Part shown: piece by piece, positions 32,234-43,789 of the stretch
Layout of the letters: each line of letters opens with the position of its first letter
How positions within the stretch are numbered: position 1 is the first letter of the stretch
NCBI GenBank assembly: GCA_037974335.1
Contig: CM075760.1
Span: forward strand, 20,788,291-20,852,290
From: Prionace glauca
Taxonomy: Eukaryota; Chordata; Chondrichthyes; Carcharhiniformes; Carcharhinidae
DNA: 64,000 nt
Reading direction: 5' to 3'
The notes under the pieces: model-generated
Seen by the model: the letters and a program-made list of their open reading frames with translations, nothing else
Database searches by the model: none
What the model was told of the DNA's origin: nothing
Made by a program: the position numbers and the translations under genes

Positions 32234-32855
32234 CTATAAACTCCTCTCAGTTGTTGCAACATTCAGATCTCTGCCCCTCAGATGCTGATCCATTGTGGGA
32301 ACGTCCAGATCTACCTTTCCTGGATACACCTCCATTGCAGAAAGCTTGCAATTTCTCTCTCCCAATGTTGATCCCTCGACTCCCTCTCTGTGGAGCCGCT
32401 TATCACTGTGACACTCCCAATGACACCGTGCAGAACTCCTTTATGAAGCCTGGATGGGAATGCTCCAGAGACACGATTAGGACTGGTTGAATTAATTCCG
32501 ACATTAATTACAGTCACTGAACAAACAGGTTAATATTTTTCATTCAAAACATATTTTTGTCAATGCATCACAGAATAAGTCTGTGTCTGTGTGAGCGTTC
32601 CTGATGGAAGGAATTTTGGAAATGCCGGGAGGGTTGACCAGTATCTTTCAATGTTGCTGGGATATGGGATTGTGACAAAGAAACGAACACATTATGCAAA
32701 AGTCCCCCCAGCCTGTCCGGAAGGGAAAACATTTTAAACCTGGAAATGTAGAGCTCTCAGCATCGCATCAGTGAAAGAAATGGGGAAAGTCTGAACCCAA
32801 AATCTTGGAGAAATTAACTTGTGACTTCCGGCACCATGGGTGGGTCCATTGTGAT
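32234..32855. other. Upstream flank of the GPCR
   Basis: No upstream exon with an ATG could be identified, and no clear TATA box. A 79-codon ORF at 32251-32490 (+) looks like chance. Confidence 0.3.
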
Positions 32856-33810
32856 TTGTCATTTATATTAATGATTTGGATGAGAATTTAGGAGGCATGG
32901 TTACTAAGTTTTCAGTTGACACCAAGATTGGTGGCATAGTGGATAGTGAAAAAAAGGTTATCCCTAATTGTATGGGATCTTGATCAATTGGGCCAGTGGA
33001 TTGATGTATGACAGATGGAGTTAATTTTGATGAATGCGAGGTGATGCATTTGATAGATCGAACCAGGGCAGTACTTACTTAATGCTAAGGCATTGGGGAC
33101 GGTTCGAGAACCAAGAAATCTGGGGGAGTACATGTTCATAGCTCCTTGAAAGTGGAGTCATAGTTGGGCAGAGTTGTGAGGAATGAAATCAGCATTCTTG
33201 GTTTCCTTGGTCAGAACAGCGAATAAAGGAGTTGGGACAACTTGTTGAAGTTGTACAAGACATTGGTAAGGCCACACTCGGAATACTCTGTACAGCTCTG
33301 GTCACCCTGTTACAGGAAGGATATTATTAAACTACAAAGAGTTCAGAAAATATTCACTAGGAGGGTATAGGGACTTGATTGTTTGTGTTTTAAGGAGAAA
33401 CGTGATAGACTGGAACTTTTTCCCGGCTATGTAGAAAGCCTAGGGGTGACCTTATGGAGGTCTACAAAAAAATGAGGGGCACAGATTAGCTAGATAGTCA
33501 ATATCTTTTCCCAAAAGTAAGGGAGTCTAAAACTCGAGGGAATAGGCCGAAGGTGAGAGGAGAAGATGCAAATGGGTCTGGATGGGCAATTGTTTCACAC
33601 ACAGGTTAGTGAGTGCCTGGAAAAGGTGCCAGAGGGACCTTTTGACAATGAAAAAACATGATGTCAGTTAGATGGATAAGAGATGAAAATGGGTCAAATG
33701 CCGGCAATTGGGACTAGCTTAGCGGTGGATGAAAAAAGGCAGCATGGACAAGTTGGGCCGAAGGGCCTGTTTCCATACTGTAAACCTCAATGACTCTATG
33801 ATTTTTCGGC
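32856..33810 (+). repeat. LINE RT/3' end, decayed
   Basis: DNA-level match to shark LINE RT (CACCAAGATTGGTGGCATAG; GCGAGGTGATGCATTTG) and 3' end. The tail is AGTTGGGCCGAAGGGCCTGT, TTCCATACTGTAAACCTC. Same family as 5710-6340. Confidence 0.8.
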
Positions 33811-34445
33811 CGTGTTTGTTCCAATGCCAGAAAATCCCCGCCTGAGGTCATCGGACTTTTATATGATCTGGGTCTCGCCTGCCATGGGAATCATAATGGG
33901 CGGGATAGGACAATTCCATCCCGTGTTAATCAGGAGCAATCCGTGTTTATGTCATAGAATCATAGAATTCCAACCGTGCAGGAGGAAGTTATTTGGCCCA
34001 TTGGGCCTGCACCAGTCCAAATGAGCCCAATAGTCCCAGCCAGACCCTATCCCATAACCCTCTGGAAGCCTCCTTCTCCCTCAGACACCCACTCAGCCTC
34101 TTTCAATCTCAGACACCTCAATCAGCCCTGCCCACCCTCAGCACCCCACCCACACCAGTCCCCCCCAGACTCCTCACTCACCCGCCTCACCCTCAAAACC
34201 CCTCTCAACTCTGTCCCTCTCAGATCCCCACTCAGCCACCTCCTCCTCAGGCTCCTCACACAACCACCCACACCATCAGAACCCAACTCAACCCCTCACC
34301 ACTTAGACAGCCCACTCAGTTCCACGCCCACCTCAGACACTCCTGTCAGCCCCCTCCCCCTACAAATCCCTCGCTACTCAGCCCCGCTTCAGGCCTGAGG
34401 CTTGGCAGTGTCCATGACACTGTCCACTTGTACTGACACCTGTAT
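33811..34445 (-). repeat. SINE tail (antisense) and C-rich low-complexity tract
   Basis: 33955-34070 is a reversed SINE tail (AATCATAGAATTCCAACCGT, GGCCCATTGGGCCTGCACC). 34075-34400 is (CTCAGACACCCACTCAGCC)-like low-complexity sequence with spurious Pro/Ser ORFs. Confidence 0.65.
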
Positions 34446-35160
34446 TTCGCGCCTTGCTCCTGCGCGGAGAGTTGAGGAGGTTTATCTGCCTCGTGAGTTT
34501 GATATTGTCTGTAGTTAAAGACAGTATTGGGCTCTTCAAATTATCCCATAACACTAGTCACAATTTGGAAATTGGTCATCGATAATGTGCTTATGTGAAA
34601 TCACCTCAGTCTCTTTGCTTCACCTCAAGGTTTGCACCTCTGTTCTGTATGTGTTCTCTATCTAGCTTGTGGTATGCCAGCCTTGAAATTGTTTCATCGG
34701 ACAATGTACAGAGATTCGTTCTCTCAATCCACGCTGTATCGACTCTGATAATGTTTTTAAGGGGCAGTGTAAAGGGAACTATTTCCTGCCTAGCTCTGTC
34801 CTGCATCGGCCTCTGATGAAGCAGGGCCTTTGCTGTTTAGAATTATCTGAAACTCGTCAGTGACGGACTAGTTTATGAATGAAATCACCGATGTCTCCTC
34901 ATTGTTCATTCATTCTGTCTCTGGATTTTATGATAAAAAGGCAGAGATGAAGGTGTTTTTACACGGGTGGATCACTGGGTGGCGCAGTGGCTCTTTCACG
35001 GATGGACCTTGAGTTCAGTCACATCCCAGACATGACTGGGGGGACATGCCTGTCTGGGAAAGTGGGAGAGCGGGTGGGGTTGGGGGAAACCCTATAATAG
35101 GGAAATGGAACGAAGTTGGTAGGTCTTAGACAACGGAATTAAGCCAAGCCAGAGATGGTT
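34446..35160. other. Spacer between the GPCR and IgM 3' end
   Basis: A SINE-head scrap lies at about 34970-35100 (GGTGGCGCAGTGGCTCTTTC). The rest is unassigned. Confidence 0.45.
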
Positions 35161-35176
35161 AAATTTTTATTCAATG

Positions 35177-35182
35177 TTTATT
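35177..35182 (-). terminator. Poly(A) signal for the membrane IgM mRNA
   Basis: AATAAA on the minus strand, about 450 bp after the TM2 stop. It is the first exact hexamer I find downstream. Confidence 0.45.
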
Positions 35183-35628
35183 TTAAAAATTCAGAGAACA
35201 TTTTAAAACGATTTTTTTAAGTTAGAAAAGTGAACACAACGATCGAACATTACATTGGAAATAGAACACATGCACAGGGAATCCGTCAATATTTGGACAT
35301 CTGTTACATGCACCAAAAATAAAAAACAGGACATTAATCGGAAGAGGAATTCACAAATGTGAATAAGAAATAAAACAAGTTTCTTATTTATACATGAAAT
35401 TTGAACTGTGGGGAAACTATTAACCATAATTACATTATAACAAAAATGCCTCATACAATTTACACTGAAAACTGAAATAAAACCTAAGGTAGCCTCAGTT
35501 ACAGATTCAGAATGATAAGCTGGGAGAATTTTACTGATACAGTCACCGAGAGCTGATATTGTAGTTGAGCCGTACAGAGATCTTTATAATCAGCTGAGGG
35601 AAATCTTCAGCATCCAAAGTTCAACCCG

Positions 35629-35637
35629 TCATTTGAT
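35629..35637 (-). CDS. IGHM: IgM TM2 exon: Ile-Lys-stop
   Basis: The acceptor TCTATTTTACAG is followed by ATC AAA TGA. Joined to TM1 it ends the receptor form in VTLVKIK, matching the very short cytoplasmic tail of IgM (VK or similar in mammals). The short tail cannot signal by itself; CD79 chains do so. The 3' UTR continues to about 35160. Confidence 0.8.
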   Translation of the reverse strand: MK

Positions 35638-35768
35638 CTGTAAAATAGAGGCAATATTGAAGCAGATGTTTCTGATGCGGGACATTAATGTTTTTAATCA
35701 GTGAAACAATGAGACATTTTTCAAATCCATTCTGCCAGTTGAAATGCGAGTGAATTGAATCATCTCAC

Positions 35769-35896
35769 CTTCACCAGAGTGACGGCAGTGCTGTAGAAAA
35801 TGCTCAGGAAGAACAGGACGATGAATGTGGAAGCGGTTGTCCAGATGTTGCTGTTATCATCCTCACTGTCTTCAATCCAGATGCGGTCGGTGGGGT
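35769..35896 (-). CDS. IGHM: IgM TM1 exon: membrane anchor
   Basis: After CTGTCCCCCAG the exon reads (D)[18 protein letters not shown], an acidic spacer, then [20 protein letters not shown] and TLVK. STFIVLF and FYST are the signature residues of mu-chain transmembrane segments in all jawed vertebrates, the polar ones contacting CD79. Phase 1 in, phase 0 out (AAG|GTGAG). It is spliced to the donor inside CH4 at 39384. Retention of the next intron would give VTLVKVR-stop, almost the same tail. Confidence 0.93.
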
Positions 35897-37381
35897 CTGG
35901 GGGACAGAGACCAGGAAATGGAATTAGATTACTTTATTTATCCAGGGAATCTCATTGTTTTCTTTTCCCTGTTCTCCTTTATAAACTGTTCATTCATTCT
36001 CATGTCTAATTTTCAATGTATATCTCCTGTTAAATTCAGGACACTCAGTAACAGATCTCCATAACTATTTTCACACCTGATCCTTATTGGTATTCCTTGG
36101 AGAGTCCATGTCAGAAAGCACTGAAGGTGTTTTCTTGAGAATCAGTTCATTTTGAACTATTTGCCACGAACCCTTATTGAAGAATGTTTTGACTGATATA
36201 GAGGAACATTCCCCTGTCAATGATTGTTTCCACAGATGGTGACTGATCTGTAAACTATGAATGCTGCTGTTTAAGATCTGGGATGTAATTTCCAATCTTT
36301 GCTTATTTACAGTGGAAACGTTTAGTAAATCATGAGCTTAATTCAGTTTCTCAACGTGTTTGGCGGTGTTTTGAGAATTGGGATAGTTCTCGGTGTGTAT
36401 GTCCATTCAAATTCACACTTAAATTTTACTTTCATCATTTACCTGCCGTTTATATTTAAGATTGTGTGTGTGTGTCTGTGTGCGTGTGTGTATGTGTGAG
36501 ACTGTGTGTGTGTGTGTGTGAACACTTCCTGAGCTGCATTAATCTTTGGTCCTGTGTTAATCTGTGTGTATGAGGGATTCATTTGTCTGTGTTTGTTGAT
36601 TTGTGTAGTTGTGCGTCTGTGTGTATAATTTATTCTTCAGACATTGTAGATAATTTGTATAATTTGTATAATTTATTCTTCAGACATTGTGGATATATGA
36701 CTATTATTGTGTGAAGTCTCTGTATATTTATTAATGCCACTCTTAACGTGTGCTCGTGTTTCTGCCTATTTCAATGTGTGAATTTCTGTCACTCGAGTAA
36801 TGTTTCCTTCCCTTTCTGTGTGTATGGTCTGTTAACATGTTAGTGCATGTAAATCCGTGTTGATAGTTATTTATAACAATGTGTCAGCATATACCTGTGT
36901 TTCCATGTGTAGTATTGTGTCCCGTGGTGTTCTGTTCTGTATGAGCATGTGAATGTTTGCATCCACATGTTTGTGTGAAAAAGTTTTGCTCTCTGTTCCT
37001 CTATATGCAGTGTGTTAATATTGTTACACGTATTTCCCTGTATAAGTGATAATGTGTATAACATTGTGGGTCTCTATATCAGTATTCATTTCAGCGAGAA
37101 CGTGTGAGAATATGCATTTATTTGAATGTGTGTATCTGTTTGTGTATGTTTTAGACCTGCATGCATGTTATCTGTCCGTATTGTGTGTACACATGTATGT
37201 GTTTGTGTTTGTGTCTGTGTACGTAGTCACGTATGTTTAGGTAAGTGTGTACTTGTGTGTTTGTATGTGGTTCTGCATGCGTTTGTACATATTTGATAAG
37301 TTGTGTGCATGTTTTGTTTTGTGCCTTCTTGTACAAGTCCGTGTCTGTGTGTGCGGGTGTCTGCCCCCTTGTGCAGGCATG

Positions 37382-37416
<35 letters not shown>

Positions 37417-39321
37417 GTGCATGATGCGTGTGGGACAGAGAGAGCGAAAGAGAAAGGGAGAGAGAGTATTTGTGTATGCATGTATTTTTGTTTGTATGTG
37501 TGTGGTCCATTAGTGTATTTGTGGGATACTTGTTTGAGTTCGTTTGTGCGTATATTGTGTGTTCTGATCCGTGAATGTGCATTTGTATTTCTGAATGTAT
37601 CTGTGTTTTTGTTGTGTATGTATTTGAGTGTATTGTATATTTGTGAGATTCTGTCTCTGTATTTGAATGTGCCTGTCTATATTTCTGTGTGTGGGAGTAT
37701 GTGCATGCGTTTGTGTGTGTATATTAACATTCTGTATTCGTGTGCATATGTATGAGTATGTGTATTTGTGCAATTGTGTCCATGTGTCTGTGTGTGTGTA
37801 TGCGTGTGTGTGTGTGTATGTGTGTATGAGTGTGTGAATGAATGTGTGAGTGTGTATGTGTCTGTATGTGTGAGTGTGCGTATGTGAGAGTGTGTAGTGT
37901 GTGTGTGAGTGTGTGTGAGAGTGAGTGTGTGTATGCGTGTGTGTTTGTGTGTGTGTGAGTGTGTGAATGAGTGTGTGTGTGTGTAGTGTGTCTGTATGTG
38001 TGAGTGTGTGTGTGTATGTGTGTGTGAGTGTGTGTGTGTGAGAGATGAGTGTGTGTGTGATTGTGTGTGAACGTATAGTGTGTGTAGTGTGTGTTTGTGC
38101 AGTGTGTGTAGTGTGTGAGTGTGTGAGAGTGAGTGTATGAGTGTGTGAGCGTGTGTGTGAGTGTGTGAGTGTGGGTGTGTACGCCTATGTATGTATGTAT
38201 AATTGTGACAGTTTTGGGCAGTTTTATCAGTGTGTGTATTTTTTTAACTGTTGCTCCAAGTTTCACCGACCATAGTGAAGTGAATATGATCCAGACAACC
38301 CGAATAATGGAACATATTTTCAATATTTTGCTGTAGAAATGTATTTTATGTGAGGGGCACAGTGATATCAGGAGAGAGAATGAAATAATTGATTGATGTA
38401 TCTCAGAGATCTCAGGGACAGAACAGTTAAATCCCGGGGAGGAATCTATGACTTGTTTAAATTTGTATTCTGGGAAATCAATGCCAGTACATGATTAACA
38501 GAAACAAGAGTGTTGAGACACTTTAAAATTATGTTGCATTCATATAGATATATTTCAATGATTAAGTTAATGATACTTCAAAATCTGTAGCAACGAAACC
38601 GGAAACTAATTTGTACTGTTGGCAACTGGGTCCTTTTAGTAGAGAACTGTTCCCTTCCAAACACGGGTAAGGGAGGAGAGTGAGCTCAGAGTTTCCCTCT
38701 CCCTACCCGGTGATACAATGTCCCTGATGGTTCTAACCACTGAGGAGGTAGAGGTGAATGGATTAAATAATGACATTCCTCCTCTTTTCATTGAGGAAAT
38801 TTTGGGACATGGATTAACTGCTGCTCCTCCCCTCTCTTTGCTGGGTTAGTGGGAATCCAGGATGTTAACAATTTCACTCTCCCTCAATCCTATGGGGGGA
38901 ATATTTCTCCGTGATTTTTGTGTGTGACCCTCACTTCAGTTCCCAGTGGGTGCGGTGCAGCAGCTTAAAGAGGTGATCAATGAGAGAAACAGGGACACAG
39001 AGATCTAAATGTTGTGTTTGTGTGTCAGACATGTTAAAAATGTCGGAGTGTTTTCCCCTCAGCGGGAGGAAAGTCAGTGAAGATATTTTGCAGAATCCTG
39101 TAATGGATGTGCTCTACTCTATCCCTGACCCAGTGTCTATCTCCGCTGGGAGCACTGGTTCAACAATGTTGGGTCCGAGACATGAAAATATCTGACTCAA
39201 AATCAAAGATATGGAAGTAAAACTGAAAAACAACCAATTAAACAATTGGGTATTTCATTGATCGTTAGAGGAAAATCTTTTTATTCTTTTTATTGTAGTT
39301 TTTAATGGAAGTGAGTGACTC
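35897..39321 (-). other. Intron between CH4 and TM1, with a GT array
   Basis: 36460-38200 is a long (GT)n-rich array, broken by GA, TATG and TTTG. The purest part is 37780-38180. All ORFs in it are artefacts. 38340-39240 is unassigned AT-rich sequence. Confidence 0.8.
39280..39294 (-). terminator. Two poly(A) signals for secreted IgM
   Basis: AATAAA occurs on the minus strand at 39289-39294 and again at 39280-39285, 28-42 bp after the secretory stop. Use of these signals gives the secreted form; splicing past them gives the membrane form. Confidence 0.75.
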
Positions 39322-39713
39322 TCATTGACATGAATTAACCGTGTCCATCAGTGCAAGGGAAATGTTCACAAAACTGGGTTTACCGCTGGATTTGTCAACT
39401 GTTCTGTTGATGATCTTCAAGGGGATGGCTTCATGTCCCACCACACAAGAGTAAGATGCGCCACTGGACCATTCCTCTGCTGCAATGGATAACAGGCTGT
39501 ACATGAAGAAGGAGCTATCGCCGTTCTCCGCCACCACCTCGGTGTTCCTGTAGTTCCCGGGATTCACCGGCTTGTCGTTGACGGTCCATTTGACGAAGAT
39601 CTCTCGGGGGGAGAAACCTCTCACTAAGCAGCTGAGGGAGACGAAACTCTGAGCGGAGACGTCTTCTGCCGAAGGCAGGAGGACAGAGACGACCGGTTCC
39701 CGCGGATTTGGAT
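39322..39713 (-). CDS. IGHM: IgM CH4 exon with secretory tail
   Basis: The exon opens (D)[17 protein letters not shown] and shows the Ig constant pattern [27 protein letters not shown]. The secretory tail [20 protein letters not shown] carries the conserved N-glycosylation site (NIS) and the penultimate Cys used for polymer formation and J-chain linkage. Stop 39322-39324. Inside the exon, AGCG|GTAAAC (last exon base 39384) is the donor used for the membrane form, at the same place (Gly-Lys of the tail start) as in mammals. 392 bp, in phase with CH3. Confidence 0.95.
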
Positions 39714-40512
39714 CTGTAGAAAATGTACAATAAATGTCAATAAACTGGAGAATTCTGGAGACAATGAAACCGCTGGTGAGATATCAGGAAAATGTGCTTC
39801 GCTTCTGATTTTAACTCTTCCCATTTTTGATTTGCAGCTTGGAGGGGAGGTGAACACAATTGTTTTCTCAAATAACTCGGGGGGGGGGGGTGGAGTGGAA
39901 AGATTCAGAAAGTTTACAGCACAGAATCAGGCCATTGATCTACTGTTTTCTTTTTGGTTTTCTGGTTTTTGATGCTCCACATCAGGCTCCTCCCTTCTTC
40001 TTTAATCTAAACCCAATAACATCGCCTACAGTTTACTTTTCACTCATCAACACATCAAACTCCCCAGAAAAATATCAATCGGCCCAGAGTCGTTTAGTTC
40101 AGCAGAGTTCGCCTCTCATTCTCCTCCGCTCTAAGGACAAAAGCCCCAGCTCCCTCAACCTTTCCTCATAAGACCTACCCTCCAAACCAGGCAGCATCCT
40201 GGTAAATCTCCTCTGCACTCTCTCCAATGCTTCCACACCCTTCTTATAGTGAGGTGACTAGAACTGCACACAATATTCCAAATGTGGTCTCACCAAGGCC
40301 CTGTACACTTGCAGCATAACCCCACGGCTCTTAAACTCAAACCCCCTGTTAATAAACACTAACACACTTTAAGCCTTCTTCACGGCTCTATCCACTTGAG
40401 TGGCAACCTTTAGAGATCTGTGGATATGAACCCCAGGGATCTCCCTGTTCCTCTACATTGCTCAGAACCCTGCCATTGACCCTACATGTATTGCTTCAAT
40501 CTCTCAGCTCAC
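39714..40512 (-). other. CH3-CH4 intron with antisense LINE
   Basis: 40030-40490 carries LINE RT sequence whose coding sense is the minus strand (seen in reverse as CCTGGTAAATCTCCTCTGCA, CCAAATGTGGTCTCACCAAG). A G-run lies at 39880. Confidence 0.7.
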
Positions 40513-40821
40513 CTGTTTCCTTGTGGATAGATGTTCTTAGAGGAGTCGGCAGATCTTGATGGCTCACCACGCACTCAAACACAGCCGCACTCAGCCAGGC
40601 TTGTGTGGAGATGCTTAATTTGCTGATCACGCTGTCACGATCCGCTCCGGGCTTTTCGGCAATCTCTGATTTCAAATACTTCCTGTCTCGGATCCAGGAC
40701 ACGTTAACGCCATGAGGAGCATTAGAAATGATACAGGTTAAGGTCGCGGTCGCCTCCAGTAAGACTTGTTCTATTGGTGGTGGCTGTATCTTCACTGTGG
40801 TATCAAGGCACAGGGGAGGAT
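40513..40821 (-). CDS. IGHM: IgM CH3 exon
   Basis: It reads (D)[37 protein letters not shown], then [20 protein letters not shown]. Intradomain Cys pair and core Trp are present. The Cys in PPLC sits where mu chains form inter-heavy-chain bonds, and NVS near the core Trp is a possible N-glycan site. 309 bp, phase 1-1. Confidence 0.94.
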
Positions 40822-41737
40822 CTGTGAATGAGAAATGAAAATGAGCCCCAGTTTCCCTTCAGAAGCAGGACAGCAGTCTTCAGCCTGAAGGAGACAAAGT
40901 CGCCTTCAATATATCAATCTCTAACTCTCGCCTTTCACCTTCCATGGCGAATGGGAAGCCAGCTTGCTGTATGGAATTATTCCCTGTATTAAATATTGGA
41001 GCAGCGGTAACATTTCCATGAATCAGAATTGGAGAATTCCCAAACAAACACACCATCCTGAACTCAGGGAAAAAGCACTGACCGTTTGTTTATAAATAGG
41101 GTGGATGCACTTTCTAATATTTTACCCTTGTGCTGTGACCTATGAAACATTCTCACACCTACTGTCTCTCCAAAGTTTACCAGCTGTCTCAGGAACAAGC
41201 TGACATCAAAGCCACCTCACTCACTATATTGCTTCAAACCGAAAGGGGGCACTCTTTTAAGTGGAGGCTGTGGCATATGGTGTTGTCAATGGACTTATAA
41301 CCTCGGGCAAGACTCTGGGGACACAGATTCGAATCCCATCATTGCAAATATGAAATTTGAATTTTGTAAACATCTATAATTAAAAGTTGAAATGGTTCTC
41401 ATGAAGCTATTGCTGTAAAACCCCTCCTAGTTCACAAATGTTCCTTACCAAAATCAACCTGCTGTCTTTATCTGGCCTGGCATGCATGTGACTCCAGATT
41501 CACAGCAACGTGAGTGACACTTCAGTGCCCTCAGGTTTGGGAAATAAATGCACATCTCAGGAAGGGATAACAAAAAATTGTTTTTCTGATGAAATTCTGA
41601 ATGAGATATTGTCCTAATGCAGCAAACTACAGGACAATAACTCACAAGTTGTTCAATGCTTTGTACCAACTTTAATAGATCCCTAATTCTGATTAACATC
41701 AGAATGATAAGTGTTGTACTGTGTTTGAGTATCTTAC
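40822..41737 (-). other. CH2-CH3 intron
   Basis: No convincing repeat family except a short segment at 41360-41510 resembling repeat scraps in the receptor intron (TGCTGTAAAACCCCTCCTAG, TGTGACTCCAGATTCACAGC). Otherwise unassigned. Confidence 0.4.
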
Positions 41738-42058
41738 CCTGAGATGCGCTGATGTTCAGACTCTGAGTGAATTCTTGATGAGTGACCTGGCAGGTATAGA
41801 CCGCTTTGCTGAACCATTCCCCAGCGGAGACTGTCAGCCGACTGCTGGCCGAGAAGTTCCCGTTCACTTCACAGGGGGAAGAGGTGACAATTCCTGAATG
41901 CGTGGTTTCCCCATTCTTCAGCCAACTCACTTCCATTGACCCTGGCTGGAAATCGATGATTGAACAGACGATGATTGCGAATTTCCTGTGTGAGATTTCT
42001 TCACTGGAACTCACGGTGAGGATAACAGTTGGAGGGACACCACCATTATCTGGATGAC
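41738..42058 (-). CDS. IGHM: IgM CH2 exon
   Basis: It reads (C)[43 protein letters not shown], then [20 protein letters not shown]. Cys pair and Trp present; NIS is a glycosylation site. The Cys at the CH1-CH2 junction is split by the intron. 321 bp, phase 1-1. The presence of CH2 sets this gene apart from the CH2-less IgM1gj form known in nurse shark. Confidence 0.94.
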
Positions 42059-42469
42059 CTTCAGGAAAAAAAAGCAGATCAGTCATTTCCTGCAGAAGAT
42101 GTGGATCAATTAAACTTTTGTCAACAGAGGGTAGAGAGGGCGTGGAATGCCCTGCCTGCAGCAGTTGTGGACTCGCCAACTTTAAGGGCGTTCAAATGGT
42201 CAGTGGATAGGCATATGGATAACATTGGAATAGTTTAGGTTAGAGGGTCATGAGATTGGTTCCACTGGTCGGCGCAACATCGAGGGCCGAAGGGCCTGTA
42301 CTGCGCTGTACTGGTCTATGTTCTATGTTCTAACTCATTTGCAGTCAATAGACACTAACTGGACCAATCCAAACGGCCGGAATGTGCACATCTATTTAAA
42401 TTAGTTATAACCAAGGCCCTACATGTTAACCACAGTGTTTCTGTTTTATCCAAGCTCCACAACACTTAC
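42059..42469 (+). repeat. CH1-CH2 intron with a LINE 3' end
   Basis: 42075-42335 (+) is a LINE end: [34 protein letters not shown], tail GGGCCGAAGGGCCTGTACTG. It lies opposite to the Ig gene. Confidence 0.75.
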
Positions 42470-42769
42470 ATTGCATTTTAACGCTCTTGACTGTGCTCAT
42501 GTGTCGAACCTCACAGTCAATTCTGGGGCATTCTCCCGCTGAGTCGCTGATGGTTAACTGGCTGCTCAGGGTGTAGGTTCCCTTCGTGTTTCTCACTGAT
42601 GGGTAAGTCTTAAACCCACTGGGGACCGTTTGCCCATTTTTCTTCCAGGTCAGTTTGGAAACATCTGGAGAGTAATCCATCGCCAAACATCCGAAGGTGA
42701 TGGAGCCGTCGGAGTTCTGTTGCTGACACGGGGAGACCAGGCCGTAGAGATTGGGCGCAGACGGTGTCG
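42470..42769 (-). CDS. IGHM: IgM CH1 exon
   Basis: It opens (A)TPSAPNLYGLVSPCQQQNS; this Cys is placed for the light-chain bond. Then ITFGCLAMDYSPDVSKLTWK, TYTLSSQLTISDSAGECP and IDCEVRHMSTVKSVKMQ. Cys pair and Trp conserved. 300 bp, phase 1-1, matching the JH donor. It should dimerise with a light-chain constant domain. Confidence 0.95.
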
Positions 42770-43325
42770 CTGGGAAAGAATAGCCAATTGAACAAGTTAG
42801 ACTCTTGTGTTATTAAGTCAACAAACATATTGTTACAAATAGGTTTCTATATTAGATATAGCTCTTGGTGTTAAATGGATGAAGGGACATGTCGTAGGTA
42901 TGATCAGGATAGTGATGAGCTCTGACCAAAGTGAATGGCGGAGTAGGCTCCAAGGGCCGAATGGCCAACTCCAGCTTCTATTTTCTATGTTTCTATCTCA
43001 AACATTGATTAGAATTATGAACTTATCCCTAATATTTCCCGATTAAATCTTTCATCCGCCTTTGAGATGATGTTACTTCTATCATTTGGGAATTGTCATC
43101 TCTGTAGAAACTCATATCCCTGTCTCCACTTCTATCAAATTAGGAAGAAAAAAAACACATTCTGTTAGTCTCACAATGACATGCCATTCATTCGATTAAC
43201 AGAGAAGAGGAAACATTTTCTCCATTATTGTAGCAACTATTTATTTCTCAACAACAGCAGTGTGTGATGAACCGCTGTTTATTTCTCAAACAACAACACT
43301 TTATGATGAAGAAGTTCTCCCTTCA
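42770..43325 (+). repeat. 3' end of the JH-CH1 intron with a LINE tail
   Basis: 42925-43000 (+) is a LINE tail (GAATGGCGGAGTAGGCTCCA, GGGCCGAATGGCCAACTCC). The rest is unassigned. Confidence 0.6.
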
Positions 43326-43465
43326 TTCAGACTATCCACTCACCTGATGAGGGAGCTCCAACAGTTTGTGATTCCAAATAAACCTGTTGGACTTTAACCT
43401 GGTGTTGTGGGAATCCTTACTGTGCCCACACCTACCGCACTCCGGCATCTCCACACTAGTTTTGG
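43326..43465. mobile_element. One end of the MITE-like element
   Basis: AAATAAACCTGTTGGACTTT, AACCTGGTGTTGTGGGAATC, ending CGGCATCTCCACACTAG. Same terminal sequence as 31625-31730; the partner end is absent. Confidence 0.6.
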
Positions 43466-43789
43466 AAATTGCCTGGGTTCAAACTGATTGGTGCCCCTTC
43501 CTCTCTCCAACTCACTGTCTCTCAATCCACAAAACGGAGATTAGTGACTTTGGTTCAAAAATACCTCCGGAATGAATACTTACTGAATGATCAGGAAACT
43601 CTAAATATAATTATAAATTCAAATAAATCCAACACTGACTCATTGAGGGATCATACATTAATAGCAAGAATTTCCCATTCGGCCCCTGAAGTCTCCTCCA
43701 TCATTCACTGAGATTACAGATAAGCCGATTGTGGTGCTAGGTCTATTCTGAACCTCCTCACTCTGCCCATCCATCACCCGCTCTCTACC
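43466..43789. other. JH-CH1 intron, unassigned
   Basis: No gene or clear repeat. Confidence 0.3.

Noticed and set aside
37151-38323. His/Thr-rich ORFs in the GT array
   Set aside because: Composition artefact of (GT)n in the CH4-TM1 intron.
39900-40490. Additional constant-region exon between CH3 and CH4
   Set aside because: The sequence is LINE; no Ig motifs on the minus strand.
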